This document shows positions 51,764 to 61,440 of a stretch of 64,000 nt of DNA, in pieces. The position numbers were made by a program, and so were the translations under genes. A model generated the notes under the pieces. That model made no database searches, was not told the origin of the DNA, and saw only the letters and a program-made list of their open reading frames with translations. Positions within the stretch are counted from its first letter, which is position 1; each line of letters starts with the position of its first letter. The stretch is from Vineibacter terrae (GTDB taxonomy: Bacteria; Pseudomonadota; Alphaproteobacteria; Reyranellales; Reyranellaceae), in the NCBI RefSeq assembly GCF_008039615.1, contig NZ_VDUZ01000006.1, positions 1 through 64,000 of the forward strand. The letters run 5' to 3'.

Positions 51764-53380
51764 ATGATCCAGCGTAAGCAAGCGATGATCGTGGCGCCGC
51801 AGCCCGAGGCGGCCGAGGCGGGGGCCGAGATGCTCAAGGCCGGTGGCAATGCCGTCGACGCCGGCATTGCCTGCGCCCTGGTGCAGGGCGTGGTCGACCC
51901 GATGATGTGCGGGATCGCGGGCTTCGGCAGCTGCGGCATCTACATGCCGGCAAAGAAGTTTCATGGCTATATCGATGCGCACGCCCCGGCGCCGTTGGCG
52001 GCGCGGCCCGAGATGTGGGCCAACCTGATCGAGAGCGAGGCGCGCGACGGCTACGGCTTCATCTTGAAAGGCCGGGTCAACGATATCGGCTATCGCTCGA
52101 TTTGCGCGCCGGCGAACCTGCGCATGTACTACGCCGCTCAGCGTGCGCATGGCGCGCTGCCATGGGCGCAGGTGGTGGAGCCGGCCATCCACTGGGCGGA
52201 GCATGGCTGGACCGTGCGGCCACACGTGCATTTCTGGTGGGCCGATGAAGGCGCCATGGGGCGCGCGCCCAATCACGAGCGTCTGCGCTTCACGCCGGCC
52301 GCGCGCCGCCTCTACTGCCGCGACGACGGCTCACCCAAGCGCGTGGGCGATACGGTGATCAACCGTGACTATGCCGCCGTGCTGCGCCGGATCGCCGAAG
52401 GCGGCGCCGATGTCTTCTATGAAGGTGAGATTGCCCACGCCATCGCCGATGATATGAAACGGCATGATGGCCTGATCTCGCTGGACGACCTCAGGCAGTG
52501 GCAGCCGGCCCACAATGCGCCGCTCTGGGGCTCCTATCGCGACTGGCGGGTGTCGAGCAACCCGCCGCCGGGCGGCGGCGTGATGCTGATCCAGATGCTG
52601 AACATCCTGGAGCATTTCGATCTCGCTGCGCTGGAGCATAATTCGGTCGAATACGTCCGGGTGGTGGCCGAGGCCATGAAGCGGGCCACGATCGACAAGG
52701 ACCTGCATGTCGGCGATCCGAAGTTCGTCGATGTGCCGGTCGCCCGGCTCATCTCGAAAGACTATGCGCGCGAATCGGCCGACGAGATCCGGCGTGGGGT
52801 CAAGGCGAGCGTGCCGCGTTTCAACGCCGGCACGCCGACCAAGGACACCACGCATATCTCGGCGATCGACAAGGACGGCAACTGCTTCACGATGACCCAT
52901 TCGCTGGGCATGCCCTCGGGAGTCATCACCGATGGCCTGGGCTTCATGTACAACGGCTGCATGGGCGTCTTCGATCCGCGGCCGGGGCGCGCCGGCAGCA
53001 TCGCGCCGGGCAAGGCGCGCTTCAGCTCCGTGGTGCCGTCGATCGTGTTCAAGGGCGACAAGCCGGAGCTGATCATCGGTGCGCCGGGCGCAACGCAGAT
53101 CGCCATGGGTGTCCTGCACGTGGTGTTGAACGCGCTCGACCATCGCATGACCATGGTCGAGGCGGTGTCGGCGGCGCGCTTCTCGGCGACGAGCGATGCC
53201 ATCGATATCGCCAACCGGATCCCCTGGAGCACGGAGCGGGAGCTGCAGGGCCTGGGGTACGAGGTGGTGCGCAGCCCCTATACGTTCGGCTTTGCCGCCG
53301 TCCATGCCATTCGGGTCCATCCCGAGGGCCTCGATGGTGGGGCTGATCCGGGCCATGACGGGATCGCGCTCGCCGTGTGA
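51764..53380 (+). CDS. ggt: Gamma-glutamyltransferase family Ntn hydrolase
   Basis: 538 residues. The auto-cleavage nucleophile is Thr362 in DTTHISAIDKDGN, with PPPGGG, SIAPGKARFSSVVPSIVF and GAPGATQIAMGV further along, as in GGT. No clear signal peptide, which differs from periplasmic E. coli Ggt, so this member may act in the cytoplasm on other gamma-glutamyl or related amides. ATG 51764 follows GAGGA. Adjacent to pcp and a MATE exporter. Confidence 0.88.
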   Translation: MIQRKQAMIVAPQPEAAEAGAEMLKAGGNAVDAGIACALVQGVVDPMMCGIAGFGSCGIYMPAKKFHGYIDAHAPAPLAARPEMWANLIESEARDGYGFILKGRVNDIGYRSICAPANLRMYYAAQRAHGALPWAQVVEPAIHWAEHGWTVRPHVHFWWADEGAMGRAPNHERLRFTPAARRLYCRDDGSPKRVGDTVINRDYAAVLRRIAEGGADVFYEGEIAHAIADDMKRHDGLISLDDLRQWQPAHNAPLWGSYRDWRVSSNPPPGGGVMLIQMLNILEHFDLAALEHNSVEYVRVVAEAMKRATIDKDLHVGDPKFVDVPVARLISKDYARESADEIRRGVKASVPRFNAGTPTKDTTHISAIDKDGNCFTMTHSLGMPSGVITDGLGFMYNGCMGVFDPRPGRAGSIAPGKARFSSVVPSIVFKGDKPELIIGAPGATQIAMGVLHVVLNALDHRMTMVEAVSAARFSATSDAIDIANRIPWSTERELQGLGYEVVRSPYTFGFAAVHAIRVHPEGLDGGADPGHDGIALAV

Positions 53381-53405
53381 CGGCAGCGCGCCGTGAGGGC
53401 GGCGG

Positions 53406-54842
53406 TTACTTCGCGGTAGCCGTCGATACCTGGGCTACCGTGGGTGGTGCTGCGCGACCGGCTGGCTCGGGCGCACGCCACGGCGTGAAGACGAGCGCGG
53501 CACCAGCCAGCAAGCCGTAGGCTATCATGGCTGCCGCGATGACCCAGCACAGCATTGTGTAGTCACCACCCCACCGGATCACCAGGGTGGCGCCCACCAG
53601 CACCAGGACCAGCCGCGCCGTGGCCGCCAGCACCGGCTCGATGACGCGGCCGGAGCCCTGGGTGGCGAAGTACAGGCAGATGCCGAAACCGAACAGCGCG
53701 AAGGTCGGCCCGACCCGCTGCAGATAGGTCGCCGTGGCCTCGCGCAGCAGCGGGTCGGCGGTGTAGAGGCCGCTCCACCATTGCGGCATCACCGCGAAGA
53801 CGGTGCCAATGATGCCCGAGATCGCCGCCGCGGCCAGCGCGCCGACAAGCGTTATCCGGCGCGCCCGGGCGATCTGGCCGGCGCCGAAATTCATGCCCAC
53901 CATCGGGACAAGCGCCGCGCCAATGCCGAACACGATCGAGATCTGCAGCATCTCCAGCCGCGCGCCGATGCCGTAGCCGGCGACCGCCGCGGCGCCGAAG
54001 CCACCGATGACGCCCGACAGCACCATCACCGCGAAGGCATTCTGCAGGGAGAAGAAGATCGCCACGCCACCCACGCGCAGGATGTCGCGGAACATAGGCC
54101 ATGACGGCCGCACGCCGGCGACGGCGGGCCGCACGCGGGATTGCGGCGAGAAGAGAAATGCGAGCGTCGTTGCGGCGCCGAGGCCGTTGGCCAGGATGGT
54201 CGACCAGCCGATCCCGGCGATGCCGGCCGAGGGGAGGGGACCGACTCCTTGCGTCAGGGCATAGCCCAGCGTCATCTGCACGCCGGCGGTTGCCAGCAGG
54301 ATCGCTGTCGGCATCGCCATGTTGCCGGTGCCACGCACGATGCTCAGCAAGGTGTTGGCCAGCCAGATCGTCGTGACTCCGGCGAACAGCGTATCAGAAT
54401 AGCGCAGCGCCAGATCGAGCACGGTGCCGCGTGCACCCATCGCGCCGTAGATCGCCGGACCGAAGCCGCGCATCAGCAGTGTGAACAGCAGCCCGAAGCC
54501 GATGGCGATCAGCGTCGCATGCAGGACCAGCGCGCGTGCGCGCGCCAGGTCGCCGGCGCCCAGGGCACGCGCCACCGACGACGACACGCCCCCGCCCATG
54601 GCGCCGGTCGACATGGTCTGCATCAGCACGAGGAACGGAAAGACATAGGCATTCGCGGCCAGGGCCTGAGGCCCGAGCGTGCCGACGAACACCGTCTCGA
54701 CCACGATCACCAGGCTCTGGACGATGACGGTGAAGGCGTTGGGCGCCGCCAGCCGCAGGATCGTCGGCAGGATCGGACCGGTCAGGATCGCCTGTTCGCG
54801 GGCGGTGCGCGTAGGAAGCGACGACAAGCTGGATCCTCGCAA
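53406..54842 (-). CDS. MATE family efflux transporter
   Basis: 478 residues, about 12 membrane helices arranged as two similar halves. LTGPILPTILRLAAPNAFTVIVQSLVIVVETVFVGTLG opens the first MatE domain in pieces; the second begins near residue 255 (FRDILRVGGVAIFFSLQNAF). Exports cationic or other drugs using Na+ or H+. Converges with the ggt gene, separated by 25 bp. Substrate unknown. Confidence 0.92.
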   Translation of the reverse strand: MRGSSLSSLPTRTAREQAILTGPILPTILRLAAPNAFTVIVQSLVIVVETVFVGTLGPQALAANAYVFPFLVLMQTMSTGAMGGGVSSSVARALGAGDLARARALVLHATLIAIGFGLLFTLLMRGFGPAIYGAMGARGTVLDLALRYSDTLFAGVTTIWLANTLLSIVRGTGNMAMPTAILLATAGVQMTLGYALTQGVGPLPSAGIAGIGWSTILANGLGAATTLAFLFSPQSRVRPAVAGVRPSWPMFRDILRVGGVAIFFSLQNAFAVMVLSGVIGGFGAAAVAGYGIGARLEMLQISIVFGIGAALVPMVGMNFGAGQIARARRITLVGALAAAAISGIIGTVFAVMPQWWSGLYTADPLLREATATYLQRVGPTFALFGFGICLYFATQGSGRVIEPVLAATARLVLVLVGATLVIRWGGDYTMLCWVIAAAMIAYGLLAGAALVFTPWRAPEPAGRAAPPTVAQVSTATAK

Positions 54843-54990
54843 TCGGGTCGCGTGTAACTACACGTATCTACGGGCCGCGACACCAGAGAATGGCAGTCCG
54901 CATGATAAATTTTCCTCATGGATCTGAGGCTGTGCCGCTGCACGGGACCCAGGCTTGACAGCGCGGGTGTCGGCGGAAACTGTGCGTCTC

Positions 54991-56100
54991 ATGAATATCG
55001 ACGGCAAAGCATACCGCACGATCTGGCTCGCCGATGATGGCCGCTCCGTCGAGGTGATCGACCAGACACGCCTGCCGCATGCGTTTGCCGTCCGCCGCCT
55101 GGCCACACTGCCGCAGGCGGCCGACGCCATCCGCACCATGGTGGTGCGCGGGGCGCCATTGATCGGCGCCACCGGCGCTTACGGCCTGGCGTTGGCGATG
55201 GCGGAGGACCCGACCGACGCCATGCTGGATCGTGCTTACGCGATCCTGCTGCAGACCCGGCCCACGGCGGTCAACCTGCGCTGGGCGTTGGATGATCTGC
55301 GCGACCGGCTGCGGCAATTGCCGCCGGACAAGCGACGTGCAGCGGCCTTTGCCCGCGCTGCTGCGATCTGCGATGAGGACGTCGCGATCTGCCGCGCGAT
55401 CGGCGACAATGGGCTGCGCTTGATCAGGGACATCGCGGCGCGAAAGCCGGGCGGCGCGCGGATCAATGCGCTCACCCATTGCAACGCCGGCTGGCTGGCC
55501 ACGGTCGACTGGGGCACGGCGTTGGCACCGATCTATCGGGCGCATGACGAGGGCACCCCGATTCATGTGTGGGTCGATGAGACCCGGCCGCGCAATCAGG
55601 GCGCGAGCCTGACCGCATTCGAGCTCGGCCGGCACGGCGTGCCGCACACCGTGATCGCCGACAATGTCGGTGGCCACCTGATGCAGCATGGCATGGTCGA
55701 TTTCTGCATCGTCGGCACCGACCGCACGACGCGGCGCGGCGATGTCTGCAACAAGATCGGCACCTACCTGAAAGCGCTGGCGGCGCACGACAATGGCGTG
55801 CCGTTCTACGTGGCGCTGCCCTATCCCACGATCGACTGGGCGCTCAGCGATGGTGTGCGCGAAATCCCGATCGAGCAGCGCGATGGCCGTGAAGTCTCGC
55901 ATATCACAGGCCGCACCGAATCAGGCGCCTGTGCCGAGGTGGCGCTGGTGCCCGACGGCAGCGACGTTGCAAACTATGCTTTCGATGTCACGCCGGCGCG
56001 GCTGGTCACCGCCCTGATCACCGAGCGCGGTGTCTGCCCGGCGAGCGAGGCGGGGCTGTTGTCGCTCTACCCGGAACGGCGCACCCGTCATTCGGCGTGA
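54991..56100 (+). CDS. mtnA: S-methyl-5-thioribose-1-phosphate isomerase
   Basis: Turns methylthioribose 1-phosphate (or 5-deoxyribose 1-phosphate) into the ribulose form in methylthioadenosine salvage. 369 residues. [32 protein letters not shown], catalytic Cys164 (LTHCNAG) and Asp244 ([19 protein letters not shown]) match MtnA. ATG 54991 gives the family start. No mtnK, mtnP or mtnB lies in the window, but a class II aldolase 4.5 kb on could complete a DHAP-type shunt. Confidence 0.93.
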   Translation: MNIDGKAYRTIWLADDGRSVEVIDQTRLPHAFAVRRLATLPQAADAIRTMVVRGAPLIGATGAYGLALAMAEDPTDAMLDRAYAILLQTRPTAVNLRWALDDLRDRLRQLPPDKRRAAAFARAAAICDEDVAICRAIGDNGLRLIRDIAARKPGGARINALTHCNAGWLATVDWGTALAPIYRAHDEGTPIHVWVDETRPRNQGASLTAFELGRHGVPHTVIADNVGGHLMQHGMVDFCIVGTDRTTRRGDVCNKIGTYLKALAAHDNGVPFYVALPYPTIDWALSDGVREIPIEQRDGREVSHITGRTESGACAEVALVPDGSDVANYAFDVTPARLVTALITERGVCPASEAGLLSLYPERRTRHSA

Positions 56101-56310
56101 TCGCCACGGCGATGGCGCCACAACTCCCGCTGGCAGCGCTGGCTCTGATTTGATACGGTTCTTCCGTTTGGGGTGAAAGGCCACTCAATCGCACGTGGCC
56201 GCTGTTGGGTTTCTAGCTTTGGCATCATCAGGATTGCTTGCCGCGAGACTGCGCGGGATGAGCAATCTCGTCACAGTCACGGGCAGGCAACGGATCCGGA
56301 GGTCTGTGTC

Positions 56311-57250
56311 ATGCCTAGCGAAACGGTAAACTCAGGTGGTATGGCCGGCAGCGTCGCCGAGGCTCGGCTGGACGAGCAATCGCTCCACGCCGTGCCGAAC
56401 CCGCTGCCCTTGACGCTGGCCGGCATGCTGGCGGCCGTCGGGCCGCAGGCCATCAACTTCGGCATCTCGATCGGCGGCGGCGAGGCCTATCTGCTGCCGA
56501 ACGTCGCCGCTCGCGGCACCTTGCACATGCACTGGCTGATGACGCTTTCGGTGATCCTCGAGACCGCGCTGGTCTATGAGTGCGTCAAGTACAGCATCTG
56601 CACGGGCCGGTCCTTCTTCGCCGCCACCAACGACCTAAGCCGTACGGGTTCTGGCCGGTGTTCTGGGCCGTCGTGACCATCCTGACCTGGGCGTGGCCAG
56701 CCTGGATGGGCGGCGCGATTATCGCTGCGGAGCGCTTCACCGGCATCGGCAATCCGCCCATCTGGGGCCTGCCGTGCAGGTTCCCCTTCAGATGGCCACC
56801 GTCGCCCAGGGCGTGCTTGGGCCGACGGCGGGATGGCTGATGCTGCTGGTCATCATGGTGACGCTCTATGATGCCCAGTTCCCCTTCTATGACACCTACA
56901 TCGGACGCACGACCTGCGACGCGATCGCGGTCACTGGAAGGGCACGGCGATCCTACCGCTTCTACTACTTCCTCGTTGTCACGATAGCGGTCGTGGCCGG
57001 CCTCTACCTCGTCACCGTCGCGCAGCCCTTCGTCCTCTGGATCGGCGTCGCCATCTCCGCCCTGGTCTATCGATCGATCGGAGCCTGGCAGATCCTGCTG
57101 CTGAACAACCGGAGACTCCCTGAAGGGTTCAAGGTCAGTCGCCTCAACACGTGGCTGCTCTGGATCACCGTGGTCACCGGCTTCGGTGGCGTCGGGCTCT
57201 GGGCCGTTTTCGTGCTTCCGGGCGAAATTGCCAAGCGGTTCGGGACTTGA
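56311..57250 (+). pseudogene. Decayed Nramp-like divalent-metal or related transporter
   Basis: Three reading-frame pieces of one transporter. First, from ATG 56311: PNPLPLTLAGMLAAVGPQA, SIGGGEAYLLPNV and ECVKYSICTGRSFFAATNDL. Then a shift near 56640 to PYGFWPVFWAVVTILTWAWP. Then a shift and apparent internal loss near 56770-56790, leading to QMATVAQGVLGPTAGWLM and NNRRLPEGFKVSRLNTWLLW. The total is far shorter than an 11-helix Nramp protein. The family call rests on the GGGEA and EYARY-like helices and is moderate. It is best read as a pseudogene, though sequence errors could add to it. Confidence 0.65.
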
Positions 57251-57332
57251 TCGGCGCGCACCGTCCAAAGGTGATCGAAGGGTTCGCCACGCTGCTGGCG
57301 GCCAATGATCGGCTCGCGGCGTCGTCGTATGT

Positions 57333-57351
57333 TATTTTGCTTTGCGAAATA
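57333..57351. promoter_or_regulatory. Inverted repeat before the TRAP transporter genes
   Basis: TATTTTGC-TTT-GCGAAATA, 8-bp arms with one mismatch, in an AT-richer spot about 100 bp before the binding-protein start. Looks like an operator for an IclR- or GntR-type regulator, none of which is adjacent. Confidence 0.4.
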
Positions 57352-57449
57352 AAGGATAGTCGATCCGACAGCCAAGCCGGCGAAGCAAGCCGGCGCGGGC
57401 AGGCAGTCGTCAGTACCGGCCCGCCGAGAGCAGGGAAGGGAGGCGACTC

Positions 57450-58497
57450 ATGTTCAAGCTCTTGACGGCGGCCTTCCTGGCCGCAACCGCCATATCTTTC
57501 GGTGTGCCGCCGGCGACCGCGCAGGACAAGATCCGCTGGAAGATGCAGAGCGCGTTCGGCAGCCAGCTGCCGCATCTGGGCCCGCCGGCCATACGCTTCA
57601 CCAAGGACATCGAGGTGATGTCTGCCGGCAAATTCGAGATCAAATTCTACGAGCCCGGCGCGCTGGTGCCGCCGCTGGAAAGGCTCGATCGAGTCATGCT
57701 GGACCACGCCAGGCTACCATACCGGCAAGTATCCAGCGCTTGCCTTCTTCACCACCGTGCCGTTCGGGCCGGGGATCGGCGAGTTCCTGGCGTGGAAGTG
57801 GCACGGCGGCGGCAACAAGCTGCGTGACGAGATCTACGCCCAGCATGGCCTGAAGGCGTTTGACTGCTTCTGCATCGGCCCCGAGACGTCGGGCTGGTTC
57901 CGCAAGGAGGTCAAGGGCATTGAGGACATGAAGGGCATCAAGATGCGCTTCTTCGGGCTCGGCGCGCGGGTGATGGAGAAGATGGGTGTGTCGACCCAGC
58001 TGCTGGCGGCGGCCGACATCTTCCCGGCGCTGGAGCGCGGCGTGATCGACGCCACCGAGTTCTCGATGCCGACGATGGACATCCAGCTCGGCTTCCACCA
58101 GATCGCGAAGTACAACTACTTCCCGGGCTGGCACCAGCAGGTGTCGTGCAGCGAGTTCCTGATGAACGCCAAGGCGTTCGATGCGCTGCCCGCACACTAC
58201 AAGGCGATGATCGAGGTTGCAGCGCAGGCGCAGGTGATCTTCACGTATGCCGAGACCGAGGCGTCGCAATTCGGTCCGATGCAGGAGATGCAGGCCAAGC
58301 ACGGCGTGCAGATTCGTCGCTGGAGCGACAAGGATCTGGCAGCGTATGAGAAGGCTTGGCTCGAGGTGATCGCCGAGGATTCAGCCAAGGATCCACTGTT
58401 CAAGAAGATCGCCGATCACTACCTGGACTTCCGCAAGAAGTACGCCGTGTGGGGCGAGTCGCAGACGATGAAGGCGACCTACCTCAACAGCAAGTAA
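57450..58497 (+). pseudogene. TRAP transporter binding protein (DctP type), frameshifted
   Basis: The first part (57450 to about 57705) has a signal peptide (MFKLLTAAFLAATAISFG to ATA) and IRWKMQSAFGSQLPHLGPPA, ending with EPGALVPPLE. The frame is then lost. From about 57708 another frame reads WTTPGYHTGKYPALAFFTTVPFGPGIGEF and continues to the end (FFGLGARVMEKMGVSTQLLAAADIFPALERGVIDATEF in pieces). About 7 residues normally present between LEVFD and WTTPGY are missing, so a small deletion broke the frame. Without repair the protein would be truncated. Confidence 0.8.
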
Positions 58498-58520
58498 CGG
58501 CACGCCACGGCATGGTGACG

Positions 58521-58551
58521 GCCGGGCATCGATAAACAACCGATGCCCGGC
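58521..58551 (+). promoter_or_regulatory. Hairpin between TRAP binding-protein and small permease genes
   Basis: Perfect 11-bp arms GCCGGGCATCG and CGATGCCCGGC about a 9-nt AT-rich loop. Such hairpins after TRAP binding-protein genes usually raise their mRNA level over the permease message. Confidence 0.6.
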
Positions 58552-58637
58552 AGCTCGTTTGCGGATTGAGGTGCACGCGAACGGATCTACCGACTTCCGG
58601 ACGCGTCCGCCTGCGCTGCCTGACGGGGGTCGACGCC

Positions 58638-59198
58638 ATGAAGACAGTGCTTGCGATCGCCGAGGCCATCCGCCGGACGCTCGAGTGGATTGCCTTTGCG
58701 TCGGGCTGGCTGATGGTGATCATGGCCACCGTCATCACCTTCGACGTTCTGGCGCGCAAGGCAGGCCTGGAGCTCCCTTACACCAAGCTGCAGGAGCTCG
58801 AATGGCATTTCCATGCCGCCATCTTCTCGCTGTGGATGGGCTATTGCTATACAATCAACGCCCATCCCCGCGTCGATTCACTCACCGAGCACCTCAGCCT
58901 GCGCCGCAAGGCCTGGATCGAGCTGGCCGGCTGCGTGCTGTTCGCGATGCCGTACGTCATGCTTGTGTCCTGGTACAGCCTCGACTTCGTGGCCCAGTCG
59001 TATCGGTTGAATGAGATGTCCGACGCCGCGGTCGGGCTCACGCATCGCTGGGTGCTCAAGGGTATCTATGCCGCCGGCTTGTGGATGGTGGTGGCCGGCA
59101 TCCTGAGCGTGCTGCTCCGCGTGATCGCCTTCCTGTTCGGCGGTCGGCCGCAGGAAGAGGTCAATCTGCAAATCGGCCATACGGTCGCGGAAGTTTAG
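58638..59198 (+). CDS. TRAP transporter small permease (DctQ type)
   Basis: 186 residues with four membrane helices: WIAFASGWLMVIMATVITFDVLARK, LEWHFHAAIFSLWMGYCYTI, the FAMPYVMLVSWY helix and the last VVAGILSVLLRVIAFLF. RVDSLTEHLSLRRKAWIEL is the usual loop. Intact, unlike its two partner genes. ATG 58638. It forms the membrane complex with DctM; 10 bp separate them. Confidence 0.88.
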   Translation: MKTVLAIAEAIRRTLEWIAFASGWLMVIMATVITFDVLARKAGLELPYTKLQELEWHFHAAIFSLWMGYCYTINAHPRVDSLTEHLSLRRKAWIELAGCVLFAMPYVMLVSWYSLDFVAQSYRLNEMSDAAVGLTHRWVLKGIYAAGLWMVVAGILSVLLRVIAFLFGGRPQEEVNLQIGHTVAEV

Positions 59199-59208
59199 GG
59201 GGGCTGCC

Positions 59209-60599
59209 GTGCTCGATTGGCTCGCCGACAACCTCGCCTTGATCATGTTCGTGGCGATGTTTTTCGTCATCTTCTGCGGCTACTCCGTGGGTTACGTGAT
59301 GGGGGGATGGCGCTGGTCTTTGCCGTGCTGGGTTCGTGGCTGGGGGTGTTCAGGCTCATCAGCCTGTCTGACGTCGTTCTGCGCATGTGGGGTCAGGTGG
59401 CGATAGACCCGGTATTGGCCTCGGTCCCGATGTTCATCTTCATGGGGTCGATTCTCGAACGGTCGGGATCGGCCAAAGCGATGCTGGATGCAACCGAGGT
59501 GATGCTGAAGCGGGTTCCGGGGGCGCTGGCCGTGGCCGTGATGGCGATGGGCACCATCCTCGCCGCACCGATCGGCGTGGTCGGTGCTGCCGTGGTCACG
59601 CTCTCGGTGATCGCGCTGCCGCAGATGCTTAAAGCGGGCTACGACAAGCGGCTTGCGATTGGCACCATTGCCTCGGCCGGCACCTTGGGCATCCTTATCC
59701 CGCCGGCAATCATGCTGGTGGTCATGGCCGACATGCTAGGCACGTCGGCCGGCTATCTGTTCCTGTCGTCGATCATGCCGGGCTTCCTGCTCTCGGGCCT
59801 CTACATGCTTTACATCCTGGGCGTCGCCGTTCTGCGTCCGGGCGCGGCGCCCAAGCTGACGGCGGAATACGGGCCGCAGAGCCGCAGAGAATTCTGGTGG
59901 ACGCTCTGGCGCGGAATGTTCCCGATGACGGCGCTGATGGTGATCGTGCTCGGCTCGATCTTCGCCGGCTGGGCGACGCCCACCGAGAGTGGCGGTGTCG
60001 GCGTGCTGGGCTCGATGCTGATCGCGGCCCTGAACAATCGTCTGAACATCAAGATGCTGAACGAGGCCATCCGCTCGGCCTGTCGTGCCAATGGCCTGGT
60101 GTTCATGATCTTCCTTGGCGCGACCGGATTCTCCCTGGTCTTCCGGCTGTTAGGCGGCGACGAACTGATGATCTCGACCCTGTTGGGCCTGGGAGTTGAC
60201 ACCAAGTGGGAGATGCTCATCTTCGTGATGATCCTGATCTTCCTACTGGGCTTTCCCTTCGAGTGGATCGAGATTTGCCTGATCGTGCTGCCGATCTTCG
60301 GGCCGATCCTGGCCAAGTATGACTTTTCCGACCATCTTGGTGCCGGTGCGGGCCAGGCGCATCTGCTGACCTGGTTCGGGACGATCGTCGCGGTCAACCT
60401 GCAGACCGCGTTCATGACTCCGCCTTTCGGCGCCACGCTGTTCTACATGAAGGGCACGGCGCCGCCCGGAGTCACCATGAATGACGTGTACCGCGGCATG
60501 TACCCCTTCGTCGCCCTGCAGGTTGTCGGGCTGCTGCTTTGCATCTACTACCCCAGCATCAGTCTGTGGCTCCCCAGGCTGGCCGGCTTCCTTGACTAG
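59209..60599 (+). pseudogene. TRAP transporter large permease (DctM type), single frameshift
   Basis: From GTG 59209: LADNLALIMFVAMFFVIFCG and GYSVGYVMGG, after which the frame breaks at a run of six G (59300-59310). Adding one G gives GGMALVFAVLGSWLGVF and an unbroken frame to the stop at 60599, with all the expected TRAP membrane helices (MFIFMGSILERSG, GTLGILIPPAIMLV, MTPPFGATLFYMKG). A single-base loss in a G tract can be a real mutation or a sequence error. If an error, the transporter is complete apart from the binding protein. Confidence 0.8.
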
Positions 60600-60650
60600 G
60601 GCCGTGTGCTGCGGCAGGGGAGGGGTGGTTCCCCCTCCCGAGTGCCGGGT

Positions 60651-61373
60651 ATGACGAAGGCAAAACAACCCGTTGCGGCAAGGCCCACCGAAGCCACGCT
60701 GCGTCGTGCCTTGATCGGTACCTGTCGCCGGATGAATGCCCTGGGCATCAACCAGGGAACGTCGGGGAACGCCAGCGTACGGATCGGTCGCGACCGGTTC
60801 CTCATCACACCCAGTGGCGTGTCGTATGACGCCATGCTGCCGGCGCAGATCCCGACCATGACCTTGAGCGGGCGCTGGTACGGCGCGCGACGGCCGTCGT
60901 CGGAATGGCGCTTTCACCGCGACATCCTCGCAGCACGGGCTGACGCGGGTGCGGTGATCCATACGCATGGGCCGCTGGCCACGACCTTGGCGGTGCTGCG
61001 TCGCGATATCCCGCCTTTCCACTACATGGTGGCGGTGGCGGGCGGCGACTCGATCCGCTGCGCGCCTTACGCCACTTTCGGCACCCAGGCGCTGAGTGAC
61101 TTGGCGCTGGCGGCGCTCGCGGGCCGCCGCGCTTGCCTGCTGGCCAATCACGGGCTGATCGCCATCGGCGCCACGCTCGAAAAGGCGCTGGCGCTGGCGG
61201 TCGAGGTCGAGGCGCTGGCGGGCATGTACCTGCGCGCCTGCGCCATCGGCGAGCCGGCGCTGCTGTCGGCGGCGCAGATGGCCGAGGCCTTGGCGTTGTT
61301 CCGTACCTACGGCACGCCGGATTTTCCGGACGCCGATCTGGTCCATGCCGGGACACGCCTGCCACGTGGGTAG
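60651..61373 (+). CDS. Class II aldolase (Ald2/FucA-like)
   Basis: 240 residues. TSGNASVR, LITPSGVSYD, the catalytic Glu85 in SSEWRFH, zinc ligands His104 and His106 (HTHG) and His167 (NHGLIAIG): all as in L-fuculose-1-phosphate aldolase. Splits a ketose 1-phosphate into DHAP and an aldehyde. Near mtnA, it could take methylthioribulose 1-phosphate (as Ald2 of Rhodospirillum and E. coli). ATG 60651. It directly follows the TRAP genes, perhaps sharing their transcript. Confidence 0.88.
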   Translation: MTKAKQPVAARPTEATLRRALIGTCRRMNALGINQGTSGNASVRIGRDRFLITPSGVSYDAMLPAQIPTMTLSGRWYGARRPSSEWRFHRDILAARADAGAVIHTHGPLATTLAVLRRDIPPFHYMVAVAGGDSIRCAPYATFGTQALSDLALAALAGRRACLLANHGLIAIGATLEKALALAVEVEALAGMYLRACAIGEPALLSAAQMAEALALFRTYGTPDFPDADLVHAGTRLPRG

Positions 61374-61440
61374 CCGGCGCCCAGGGGACAGTGTCCGAAA
61401 ACCGCGAGACGGCGGCGGGGCGGCGGAGGATGATGGTTTC

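Noticed and set aside
56311-60599. Programmed frameshifting in the transporter genes
   Set aside because: The breaks differ in type (deletion, G-tract loss, multiple shifts) and none has a slippery site plus structure; decay or sequence error fits better.
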